Shown here: piece by piece, positions 32,359 through 40,324 of the stretch
Position numbering within the stretch: the stretch's first letter is position 1
Layout: each line of letters begins with the position of its first letter
Source: Pseudooceanicola nanhaiensis
GTDB taxonomy: Bacteria; Pseudomonadota; Alphaproteobacteria; Rhodobacterales; Rhodobacteraceae
DNA length: 64,000 nucleotides
Assembly: GCF_020171315.1 (NCBI RefSeq)
Contig: NZ_JAIUZP010000011.1
Coordinates: 1 to 64,000 of the forward strand
Reading direction: 5' to 3'
The notes under the pieces: generated by a model
The model's input: the letters and a program-made list of their open reading frames with translations, nothing else
What the model was told of the DNA's origin: nothing
Databases searched by the model: none
Made by a program: the position numbers and the translations under genes

Positions 32359-35108
32359 AGGCCGGCCTCTCTGAGAGCCGCCCGCAGGCGGTGCGGCAGG
32401 ACGGGGGTGCGGGTGACCCGCACACCGGTGGCATGGGCGATGGCATTCAGGATCGCGGGCGCGGTGGGGATCAGCACATGTTCCCCCAGCCCCTTGGCCC
32501 CCATCGGGCCCTCCGGGTCGGGCACCTCGATCAGGATCGGGTCGATCTGCGGCATGTCGCCGGTGGTGGGGATCAAGTAATCGTGCAGGTTCTCGGTGCG
32601 GCCGGGGAGGTATTCCTCCATCAGCGCCATGCCGAGGCCCTGCGCGATCCCGCCCTCGATCTGGCCCTCCGCCAGCAGCGGGTTCACCACCCGGCCAAGG
32701 TCATGGGCGGCGGTGATCCGGGTGACCTTGGTGGTGCCGAGTTCGACATCCACCGTCACCTCCGCCACCTGCGCGCCGTAGCCATAGACCGCATAGGGCA
32801 CGCCCTGCCCGTTCTCATCCAGCGGCGCGGTCGGCGGGTCATAGCTCTCCTCAGCCACCAGCACGTAATCACCCTCCTCGGGCAGCTCCGCGAGGTCGAT
32901 GACGCTCTCTCCAGCGGCATCCCGCACGATCAGGCGCGATCCTTCCAGCGTCAGCACGGCCTCCTCGGCGCGGTTCGCCCGCATGAGGATCTGCGCCCTC
33001 AGCGCCTGCCCCGCCAGCATCGCCGCCTTGCCCGAGACATAGGTCTGCCGCGAGGCAGAGGTCTTGCCGCCATCCGGCGTGAGCGCGGTATCGGCGCCGA
33101 TGGTCTCCAGCTGCGCGATCGGCAGGCCGAGCGCATCGGCACATATTTGCGGGATCACGGTGTTGGAGCCCTGCCCGATGTCCGTCGCCCCCTGATGCAG
33201 CACCAGCCGCCCCTGCGCCGTCAGCCCCAGCCGCATGGTCGAGGGGTTGGGCAGTGCGGTGTTCCCGCAGCCGTACCAGCAGGAGGCCACGCCAACGCCA
33301 TGACGCAGGCGCCCGCCCTCGGTGTCCATGGCCGCCGCCCGATCGAGCGCCGCCTGCCACGGCGCCTCAAGCGCCTCAAGGCAAGCGCCGATGCCCACGC
33401 CGCCCAGCTTTTGCCCGCAGACCGTCGGCTCGCCATCCTTCAGCGCGTTGATCCGGCGGAAGGCCAGCCGGTCGATCCCCGCCGTTTCGGCCAGCATGTC
33501 ATAGAGCGTTTCCTGCACCAGCGCCGCCTGCGGCACGCCGAAGCCCCGGAAGGCGCCGGACACCGGCCCGTTGGTATGCACCGCCACCGTCTCGGCCCGG
33601 TAGTTCGGCGTCCGGTAAGGCCCGGAGGCATGGACCGGCACCCGGTTCGCCACCGTCGGCCCCCAGGAGGCATAGGCCCCGGTGTTGAAAATCCCGTCGA
33701 AGGCCATCCCCGTCAGGCGGCCCTCCCCGTCGCAGCCGATCCGCGCCCGCATGGTGGCCGGGTGCCGCTTGGTGGACGAGGTCAGCGATTCCGCCCGGGT
33801 CAGCACCATCCGCGCGGGCCGGCCGGTCTTCAGCGCCACCAAGCCGATCAGCGGCTGGATGTTCACGTCAAGCTTGGAGCCGAAGCCCCCGCCCACGCCG
33901 GAGGGGCGGATGCGCACCTTCTCCAGCGGCAGGGCGAGGAGCTTGGCCACGTCCTCCTGATCCATCACCGGCGCCTGGGTCGAGGCGCGGATGTTCAGCA
34001 CATCACCCTCCATCCAGGCGATCCCGGCCTCGGGCTCGATATAGGCGTGTTCGACATAGGCGGTGGTGATTTCCACCTCGGCAAGGTGAGTGGCCTGCGC
34101 CAGCCCCTCCTCCGCATCGCCCTGCGCCACGCGGCCCCGGGTCAGCACGTTGTCGGGGCGCTGGTCCTGCACGGGACGTGCACCGATGGCCTTAGCCGGG
34201 TCGAGCACGGCCTCAAGCTCGGTCCAGACCACCGGCGCCGTGCGCAGGTCCAGCGGCTCCAGCACGTCGCGCGGGCCTGCCAGCAGCGCCACCGCCTCGC
34301 CCCGGAACCGCGCCTCGCGCTCGGCCAAAGCAGGCTGGTCCGCGAAGGGCGGGATGACCCCGTGGGCGTTGATCCCCGGCAGGTCGGCGGCGGTGAAGGT
34401 CATGAGGCCCCGCGCCTTTGCCCAGCTGGTCAGCGCGGTGAGATCGAAGGCCGCAGCAGCATGGGGCGAGCGGATCGCCCGGACCCAAAGCTCGCCCTCC
34501 ATCCGGTAATCGGCGCCGAAGACCTCGGTGCCCGCCACCTTGGGCGCCCCATCGCGGCGCGGCATCCGCGCGCCGACCGCCCGGCCCTGCGCGGGGGCCT
34601 GCACAAGCGCCCCTGCCGGGGTCTCGCCCGCCGTCCCCGGCACTCCGCCGGGCAGCGCGTCACAGACGGCGTCAATGATCTTCGCATAGCCCGTGCAGCG
34701 GCAGAGCACACCGCCAAGCGCCGCCTCGGCCTGTGCGCGGCTCGGCATCGGCACCTCGCGCAGCAAGGCCGTCGCCGCCACCAGCATCCCCGGTGTGCAA
34801 ATCCCGCATTGGGCGGCTCCGTGGCGCAGGAAGCTTTCCTGCAGCGCGCGGCCCGCCTCGGCCTCGGATAGGCCCTCGACCGTGGTGATCTCACGCCCGG
34901 CCACCTGTCCCAAGGGCGTCAAGCAGGCACAGACCGGCGCACCATCCAGCAGGACGGTGCAGGCACCGCAGTCGCCCGCGTCGCAGCCCACCTTGGTGCC
35001 GGTCAGACCGATATCCTCGCGCAGCACGTCCGACAGCCGCGTCAGCGGCGCGGCTTCGACATCGCGGGCGGCGCCATTCACGCGCAGGCTCATCCGTGGC
35101 AAGGTCAT
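32355..35108 (-). CDS. Xanthine dehydrogenase family protein: fused 2Fe-2S and molybdopterin subunits
   Basis: A 917-residue fusion. Residues 1 to about 155 are the small iron-sulfur subunit, with plant-type ligands in CDAGDCGACTVLLDG and the second cluster in CGICTPGMLVAAT and CRCTGYAKI. From about 170 follows the molybdopterin subunit (GVGGGFGSKLDVN, AFRGFGVPQ). The usual catalytic Glu loop is in GPMGAKGLGEH. It hydroxylates a heterocycle or aldehyde with water as oxygen source. The FAD subunit is encoded just upstream. In most relatives the small and large parts are separate genes. Confidence 0.9.
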   Translation of the reverse strand: MTLPRMSLRVNGAARDVEAAPLTRLSDVLREDIGLTGTKVGCDAGDCGACTVLLDGAPVCACLTPLGQVAGREITTVEGLSEAEAGRALQESFLRHGAAQCGICTPGMLVAATALLREVPMPSRAQAEAALGGVLCRCTGYAKIIDAVCDALPGGVPGTAGETPAGALVQAPAQGRAVGARMPRRDGAPKVAGTEVFGADYRMEGELWVRAIRSPHAAAAFDLTALTSWAKARGLMTFTAADLPGINAHGVIPPFADQPALAEREARFRGEAVALLAGPRDVLEPLDLRTAPVVWTELEAVLDPAKAIGARPVQDQRPDNVLTRGRVAQGDAEEGLAQATHLAEVEITTAYVEHAYIEPEAGIAWMEGDVLNIRASTQAPVMDQEDVAKLLALPLEKVRIRPSGVGGGFGSKLDVNIQPLIGLVALKTGRPARMVLTRAESLTSSTKRHPATMRARIGCDGEGRLTGMAFDGIFNTGAYASWGPTVANRVPVHASGPYRTPNYRAETVAVHTNGPVSGAFRGFGVPQAALVQETLYDMLAETAGIDRLAFRRINALKDGEPTVCGQKLGGVGIGACLEALEAPWQAALDRAAAMDTEGGRLRHGVGVASCWYGCGNTALPNPSTMRLGLTAQGRLVLHQGATDIGQGSNTVIPQICADALGLPIAQLETIGADTALTPDGGKTSASRQTYVSGKAAMLAGQALRAQILMRANRAEEAVLTLEGSRLIVRDAAGESVIDLAELPEEGDYVLVAEESYDPPTAPLDENGQGVPYAVYGYGAQVAEVTVDVELGTTKVTRITAAHDLGRVVNPLLAEGQIEGGIAQGLGMALMEEYLPGRTENLHDYLIPTTGDMPQIDPILIEVPDPEGPMGAKGLGEHVLIPTAPAILNAIAHATGVRVTRTPVLPHRLRAALREAGL

Positions 35109-35929
35109 TGGCCCGCCTCCCCGATCAGGCGGCGCATCAGCGTCACGGCCGCCTCGTTGCGATAGGTCTCATCGGCGCGCGGATCGCTCAGCGGCGACAG
35201 CGCCCCGGTCACCAGAGCCGGATCGAAGCCCGCCGCCTCTGCCGGGCGCAGGCCCGTCACCGCCGTCTCCAGCGCCGTCAGCCGCCGGGCGACGGGCGAG
35301 GCCGCGCCCATGGCGAGGGCGGCCTGCGCGATGCGCCCGTCCTCCAGCACGATCCGCGCCGCGCCCATGACGATGGAGATCACCAGATACTTGCGCGCGC
35401 CCAGTTTCAGGAAACGGCCCTGCCCCTGTACCTCGGGGATCAGCACCGCCGTCAGGATCTCGCCCGGGGCAAGCGCCACCCGGCGCGGTCCCAGCACGAA
35501 ATCCTGCAGCGCCAGCACCCGCAGCCCCGCAGTCCCCGCCACTTCGACCGAGGCCCCCAGCGTCAACAGCGGCGGCAGGCCGTCCGCCGCGGGGGAGGCA
35601 TTGCAGAGGTTACCGCCAATGGTGCCCGAGGTCTGGATCTGCACCGATCCCACCTCCCGCGCCGCCGCCTGCAGCCCGGCAAAGGCCGCCGGCAGATCGG
35701 CCCGCGCGATCTCGGCCCAGGAGGCGCCCGCCCCGATGCGCCAGCCCGCCGCGTCGCGGGTGATCCCCTTCAGCGCCGCGATGCCGGTCAGGTCCAGCAC
35801 CGGCCCCGCGAGGGCCTGCGCAGAACGCGCCGGGAAGAGATCAGTGCAGCCAGCCGCAACGACGCAGCCACCATCGGCCGCGATCCGCAGCGCCGCATCC
35901 AGCGTGTCGGGCCTGTGGTAGGCAGTCAC
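35105..35929 (-). CDS. FAD-binding subunit of a xanthine dehydrogenase-type enzyme
   Basis: A 274-residue medium subunit. The FAD-binding block is VVAAGCTDLFPARSAQALAG (about residues 20 to 40), and TSGTIGGNLCNASPAADGLP (about 95 to 115) is the second FAD motif. It forms the electron-transfer unit of the fused hydroxylase downstream, with which it overlaps by four bases. GTG is the start codon. A GTGCAC-centred dyad lies 17 bases before it, so this is the operon head. Confidence 0.93.
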   Translation of the reverse strand: MTAYHRPDTLDAALRIAADGGCVVAAGCTDLFPARSAQALAGPVLDLTGIAALKGITRDAAGWRIGAGASWAEIARADLPAAFAGLQAAAREVGSVQIQTSGTIGGNLCNASPAADGLPPLLTLGASVEVAGTAGLRVLALQDFVLGPRRVALAPGEILTAVLIPEVQGQGRFLKLGARKYLVISIVMGAARIVLEDGRIAQAALAMGAASPVARRLTALETAVTGLRPAEAAGFDPALVTGALSPLSDPRADETYRNEAAVTLMRRLIGEAGQ

Positions 35930-35945
35930 GGCAGGGCTCCTTTAT

Positions 35946-35961
35946 TGTTGGTGCACAAACA
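35946..35961. promoter_or_regulatory. Operator-like dyad TGTTGGTGCACAAACA
   Basis: Arms TGTT and AACA around N-GTGCAC-N. It lies 17 bases before the hydroxylase operon and 84 bases before the divergent MarR gene. A related dyad, CATT-T-GTGCAC-G-AATG, lies 17 bases before hydantoinase A (52051 to 52066). Confidence 0.6.
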
Positions 35962-36044
35962 GAAGCGTGCCGCTCCCGCCCCAGTCCTGTCAATCATGCA
36001 TTTCAGCCCTTGCCAGCGGAACAGGGGACTCCCACAAAGAAGCG

Positions 36045-36473
36045 ATGAAAAATGAGCACGAGACCGGCGACTACCGCCTCGACCTCCAGGTGGGCTACCT
36101 GCTGCGCCGCGCGACGCAGCGGCACCTGTCCATCTTCTCGCAGCATATCCCGCAGCTGACCTCGACCCAGTTCGCGGCGCTTGCCAAGCTCTGCGAACTG
36201 GGCCCCACGTCGCAGAACGCGCTTGGCCGGGCGACGTCGATGGATGCCGCGACGATCAAGGGCGTGGCGGATCGACTGCGCGCCAAGGGCCTGCTCGTCT
36301 CCACCCCCGACCCCGATGACCGGCGCCGCATCCACCTGACCCCCACCGAGCAGGGCCGCGCGCTCTACGAGGCGACCTTCCCCAAGGCGCACCGGGTGAC
36401 GATGGACACGCTGGAACCGCTGACCGCGGAGGAACGCAGCCAGTTCCTCGACCTGCTGCTCAAGCTCACCTGA
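36045..36473 (+). CDS. MarR family transcriptional regulator
   Basis: A 142-residue winged-helix regulator. The recognition region is TSQNALGRATSMDAATIKGV (about residues 55 to 75) and the wing is STPDPDDRRRIHLT (about 86 to 99). It is divergent from the hydroxylase/reductase operon and is its likely repressor, with a pathway intermediate as ligand. The start MKNEHETGDYR at 36045 is chosen over a longer frame that has no MarR similarity. NicR, the nicotinate regulator of Pseudomonas, is also a MarR protein. Confidence 0.9.
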   Translation: MKNEHETGDYRLDLQVGYLLRRATQRHLSIFSQHIPQLTSTQFAALAKLCELGPTSQNALGRATSMDAATIKGVADRLRAKGLLVSTPDPDDRRRIHLTPTEQGRALYEATFPKAHRVTMDTLEPLTAEERSQFLDLLLKLT

Positions 36474-37261
36474 AGCCCGTTTCCCGTGTCATGGCCCCGG
36501 CGCACCGGGGCCGACATGGCCCATTGGGCTGTGCCTCGGCCGCCGTTGCAAATTGACATGCGGCGACGCGGACGGCCCGCCCGATGGGGCGCATTGCACC
36601 AGAATTAGGCAAGCACACGGGACAGCGCCGCCAATGGCGCCCTTCGGAATGTTTTCCCTTCCTCCGATCAACAGAACCAGAAATAGAATTCGCGCGCCGC
36701 ACAGCCAAGCTTTGGCCACGCCTGACGCAAAGGCCCCGGGGCCTCCCCCGCGATCCATTTCGAATCCCCTTCACGAATACGGGCCGCGCAACCCGATCAC
36801 GGCAACCACCGAGCCATTTTCAAACCAATTCGGACAGCAGGTTTGCACCAGCACCACAGGGCCGCCACCCTGGCCCCGCGCGTCCCGGTAAAAGCCTGAC
36901 AGCGCAGCCGAATCTCCGCGCGAGTTCCGACAGCGAGACCTGCTCTCGGTCGGCGGCAGCGCGCGAAGGGCGCTCGCGGCCTTTGGTATATGATCCAAAT
37001 CCATTCCGCCGCCGACATGTCTTTTGACAATAGAGATTAAAATTGAGGCGCAATGCGACGGACAAATCTTCACCCATAGAGTGTGAAAGAGACGCAGAAT
37101 TGCACTCCAAGGGTGAGTTGCGACCAAATCCTCGGCACAACGCTACACCTTGTCTGTTTTGGCGCCGATATCGCAAGGGATCGTTGCGAAGCCCCCGACC
37201 CTATGCGAATTAACGATTCAATTCGTTATCGCCTTCTTTTCTCTCTCAAGGGGCACCCAAA
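36474..37261. other. Long gene-free region before the cellulose operon
   Basis: This is 788 bases with only weak, GC-driven frames on both strands. The left part is GC-rich; from about 36990 it becomes AT-rich, as in promoter regions, with TTGACA near 37023. The perfect inverted repeat TAACGA-TTCAAT-TCGTTA lies at 37211 to 37228. A long 5' leader of the cellulose transcript could lie here. No RNA family was recognised. Confidence 0.5.
37211..37228. promoter_or_regulatory. Inverted repeat upstream of the cellulose operon
   Basis: TAACGA and TCGTTA separated by six bases, 33 bases before the bcsN start. It is a possible operator for the cellulose operon. Confidence 0.4.
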
Positions 37262-37942
37262 TTGCTGCGCGGAATTTTCGCTATTAGACTCAGCCCGAAG
37301 CGTATTCTCAAATTTGCGATCGGCCTGACCGGCATCGCCACGCTTTCGGCCTGTCATTCCTTCCCGCTCGCGCCCAGCGAGTACGTGCAACGGCTCGACC
37401 AGACGCCCTTCGTGATGCAGAACCGCTCCGAGGCCTGGGTCGCGACGCCGACCGCTCAGCTTGTGCTGGAACGGCGCTTCCGGAACGTGTCGGAACAGCG
37501 GATCTCGCTGCCGAACCGCACCTCGATCCCGGGCGAGAACCTGATCCTGCTGCAGGCCCACGGTACGCGCTATGCGAACGTCAGCCGCTTCATGCCGGTG
37601 GAATTGCTCAAGATCGTGGGCGGGGTGCCCGCCCCCTTCACCTCCTTCGATGATCTCACGCTGATGTCGGAACAGGATGCCCTCGGCACGCTGACCTGGG
37701 CCGTCTGGACCAACAACGCCAACCTCAACTGCGTGCTGGCCTTCCGCCGCTTCGACGGGACCAACCGCACGGTGCCCCTTGGGGCAATGGCAATGGACAT
37801 GGCTCTGCGCAACTGTGTCTACGGTACCGTTGAAGAGGCGCTTGAACCGATCGGGCCCGGGGTCACGGGCTATTCCGCCATGAGCGTGGGGCTGGGGCAA
37901 CGGCCCCAGATGCTCTCGCCGCTGGCCGGACCGCTGCCATGA
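37262..37942 (+). CDS. bcsN: BcsN-like cellulose biosynthesis lipoprotein
   Basis: A 226-residue lipoprotein; the lipobox is LSAC with the lipid cysteine at residue 31. The mature part begins HSFPLAPSEYVQRL and matches the BcsN type found at the head of cellulose operons in alphaproteobacteria. The exact role is unknown; it probably acts at the outer membrane. TTG is the only sensible start, with AAGGGG nine bases before it. It overlaps bcsA by four bases. A weak start codon suggests low expression relative to bcsA. Confidence 0.75.
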   Translation: MLRGIFAIRLSPKRILKFAIGLTGIATLSACHSFPLAPSEYVQRLDQTPFVMQNRSEAWVATPTAQLVLERRFRNVSEQRISLPNRTSIPGENLILLQAHGTRYANVSRFMPVELLKIVGGVPAPFTSFDDLTLMSEQDALGTLTWAVWTNNANLNCVLAFRRFDGTNRTVPLGAMAMDMALRNCVYGTVEEALEPIGPGVTGYSAMSVGLGQRPQMLSPLAGPLP

Positions 37943-40320
37943 GCGGCGGGCGTCTGCTCTCCGCGCTCGGCGCCCCGTTGATGTTCCTGCTGTGGATCGT
38001 TGCGCTGGTCCCGGTCGTGTTCCTCGCCTCCGTGCCCACCTCCGTGGGCACGCAGGGTCTGGTCGCCTTCGCCTCCTGCTGCGTCATCTACCTGCTGAAG
38101 CCGGCGGTGCATTCCAACATGATCGTACGCTTCGTCGTGCTGTCGGTCGCGGGCACCTTCGTGCTGCGCTACTGGCTGTGGCGCCTTTTCGAGACCCTGC
38201 CCTCGGCCGAGGATCCCGTGTCTCTGGGCGCCGCGCTGGTGCTCTTTGCCGCCGAGACCTTCACCGTCGGGGTGTTCTTCCTGACCGCGCTGATCTCGGC
38301 CGATCCCATCGACCACCCCAAGCCCGCCCCGGTGCGGCTGGAGGATGTGCCGACGGTCGATATCCTCGTGCCCAGCTACGACGAAAGCCCGGAGCTTCTG
38401 GCGGTGACGCTCGAAGCGGCCAAGCAGGTGTCCTACCCCGAGGGCAAGAAGACCGTCGTCCTTTGCGATGACGGCGGGACCGAGCAACGCTGCAACAGCA
38501 CGGACCCGGCGCTGCGCGAGGCCTCGCGCCTGCGGCGGGCGACGCTGCAGAAGCTCTGCGCCGATCTCGGCGTGGTCTACACGACGCGGGAGCGCAACGA
38601 ACACGCCAAGGCGGGCAACCTCAACGCCGCGATGGAGAAGCTCCACGGCGACCTCGTGCTGGTGCTGGACGCCGACCACGTGCCGACGCGGGACATCCTG
38701 ACCCGGACGGTGGGCTATTTCGCGGAGAACCCCAAGCTGTTCCTCGTGCAGACGCCGCACTTCTTCACCAACCGGGACCCGATCGAGCGCAACCTCCGCC
38801 TGCCGGAAACTGCCCCGTCCGAGAACGAGATGTTCTATTCCCAGATCCACCGCGGGCTGGACCGTCTGGGGGGCGCCTTCTTCTGCGGATCGGCCGCGAT
38901 CCTGCGGCGTCAGGCGCTTGACGAAGTCGGCGGCATCTCGGGCGAGACGATCACCGAGGACGCCGAGACCGCGCTGGACATCCATTCGCGCGGCTGGGAG
39001 AGCATGTACCTCGATCACGCCATGGTGGCCGGTCTCCAGCCCGAGACCTTCGCCTCCTTCATCCAGCAGCGCGGACGCTGGGCCACCGGCATGATCCAGA
39101 TGCTGATCCTCAAGAACCCGCTGTTCCGGCCCGGGCTCTCGTTCATGCAGCGGATGTGCTACCTCAACTCGATGAGCTTCTGGCTCTTCCCTGTGATCCG
39201 CATCATCTTCCTGCTGAGCCCCCTGCTCTACCTCTTCTTCGGGCTCGAGATCTTCGTCGTCTCCACGCAGGAGGTCATGGCCTATATCGTGCCCTACCTG
39301 CTGGTTGGCATGATGGTGCAGAACGCGCTTTTCGGCGGGGTCCGCTGGCCGCAGATCTCGGAAACCTACGAGATCGCCCAGACCCCCTACCTGCTGAAGG
39401 CCGTCTTCTCGACCATGCTGCGCCCGCGCGGCGCGACCTTCAAGGTGACCGCCAAGGACGACAGCGTCGACAACGCCTTCCTGTCGCCGATCTTCGGCCC
39501 GCTGACGGCGCTGGTGGCGCTGCTGGTGGCGGGCCTTGCCGCCGCTGTCTTCCGCTGGATCGCCTTCCCCGGTGACCGGGTCGTGGTGGAGATCGTGGGC
39601 GCGTGGAACCTCTACAACTTCCTGCTGGCGGCCTATGCGCTGCGTGCCGTCTTCGAACGCCCCTCCCGTCTGGTGCGTCCGCGCACGGCCGCGGCGGCGC
39701 CGGCCCATCTGAGCTGGGAAAAGACCACCCTCGGCGACGAGGAAGAGCGCCCCGAACTGGACGCCACGATCGTCTCCGCCAGCCCGCGCCAGATCGTCCT
39801 GAAACTGCCGCCCCACGTCAGCTCGCAGCGCGAACGCAGCCTGCGCGAAGGCGCCGCCACGGGCATCAAGGCCGTGCTGACGGCCTCGCTGCCCAAGGCA
39901 CCGGACCTCGAGGCACCGCTTACGGTCAGCGTGCGCTCTGTCCATGCCGATCCCAGCGGCACCCACGTGGAACTGGCCGTCGCGCCGGAAGAAATGGTCG
40001 CCGCCAGCCGCCTGACCGCCCATGTGGTCTATGGCGACAGCCTGCGGTGGCACTTCTTCCGCAAGGTGCAGCCCCAGAGCAGCACCCTGCTGGGCGGCGT
40101 GATCTACGTGCTGGGCCAGAGCCTCATGTCGCTGCCCAAGACCCTCTTCGACTTCCTGCGCGAGCCGACCCGCCGCGAACGCAGCATCGAGGACGATGTC
40201 TACAACCCGGATACCGCCTTCATGGCCTCCTCGGAGGAGCGCCGCCCCACCGCGGCCGCCGCGGCGCAGGCACGGCCCCAGCCGGTCAAGCCGTCGGAAT
40301 ACCTGACGGTGGAGGAGTGA
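37939..40320 (+). CDS. bcsA: Cellulose synthase catalytic subunit (UDP-forming)
   Basis: A 793-residue membrane GT2 enzyme that polymerises glucose from UDP-glucose and exports the chain. Catalytic marks: DDGG at 177 to 180, DAD at 244 to 246, FFCGS near 315, TED at 339 to 341, and QQRGRW at 376 to 381. The N-terminal and central spans are present. The C-terminal part (about 570 to 700) is where a PilZ domain should bind cyclic di-GMP, but the second PilZ motif, normally D/NxSxxG, appears as IVSASPRQ without the glycine. The gene is coupled to bcsN and bcsB. Confidence 0.95.
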   Translation: MSGGRLLSALGAPLMFLLWIVALVPVVFLASVPTSVGTQGLVAFASCCVIYLLKPAVHSNMIVRFVVLSVAGTFVLRYWLWRLFETLPSAEDPVSLGAALVLFAAETFTVGVFFLTALISADPIDHPKPAPVRLEDVPTVDILVPSYDESPELLAVTLEAAKQVSYPEGKKTVVLCDDGGTEQRCNSTDPALREASRLRRATLQKLCADLGVVYTTRERNEHAKAGNLNAAMEKLHGDLVLVLDADHVPTRDILTRTVGYFAENPKLFLVQTPHFFTNRDPIERNLRLPETAPSENEMFYSQIHRGLDRLGGAFFCGSAAILRRQALDEVGGISGETITEDAETALDIHSRGWESMYLDHAMVAGLQPETFASFIQQRGRWATGMIQMLILKNPLFRPGLSFMQRMCYLNSMSFWLFPVIRIIFLLSPLLYLFFGLEIFVVSTQEVMAYIVPYLLVGMMVQNALFGGVRWPQISETYEIAQTPYLLKAVFSTMLRPRGATFKVTAKDDSVDNAFLSPIFGPLTALVALLVAGLAAAVFRWIAFPGDRVVVEIVGAWNLYNFLLAAYALRAVFERPSRLVRPRTAAAAPAHLSWEKTTLGDEEERPELDATIVSASPRQIVLKLPPHVSSQRERSLREGAATGIKAVLTASLPKAPDLEAPLTVSVRSVHADPSGTHVELAVAPEEMVAASRLTAHVVYGDSLRWHFFRKVQPQSSTLLGGVIYVLGQSLMSLPKTLFDFLREPTRRERSIEDDVYNPDTAFMASSEERRPTAAAAAQARPQPVKPSEYLTVEE

Positions 40321-40324
40321 CGTC

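Noticed and set aside
36489-36758. 89-codon minus-strand frame in the gap before the cellulose operon
   Set aside because: Its hydrophobic stretch is short, composition is random and no ribosome site is present.
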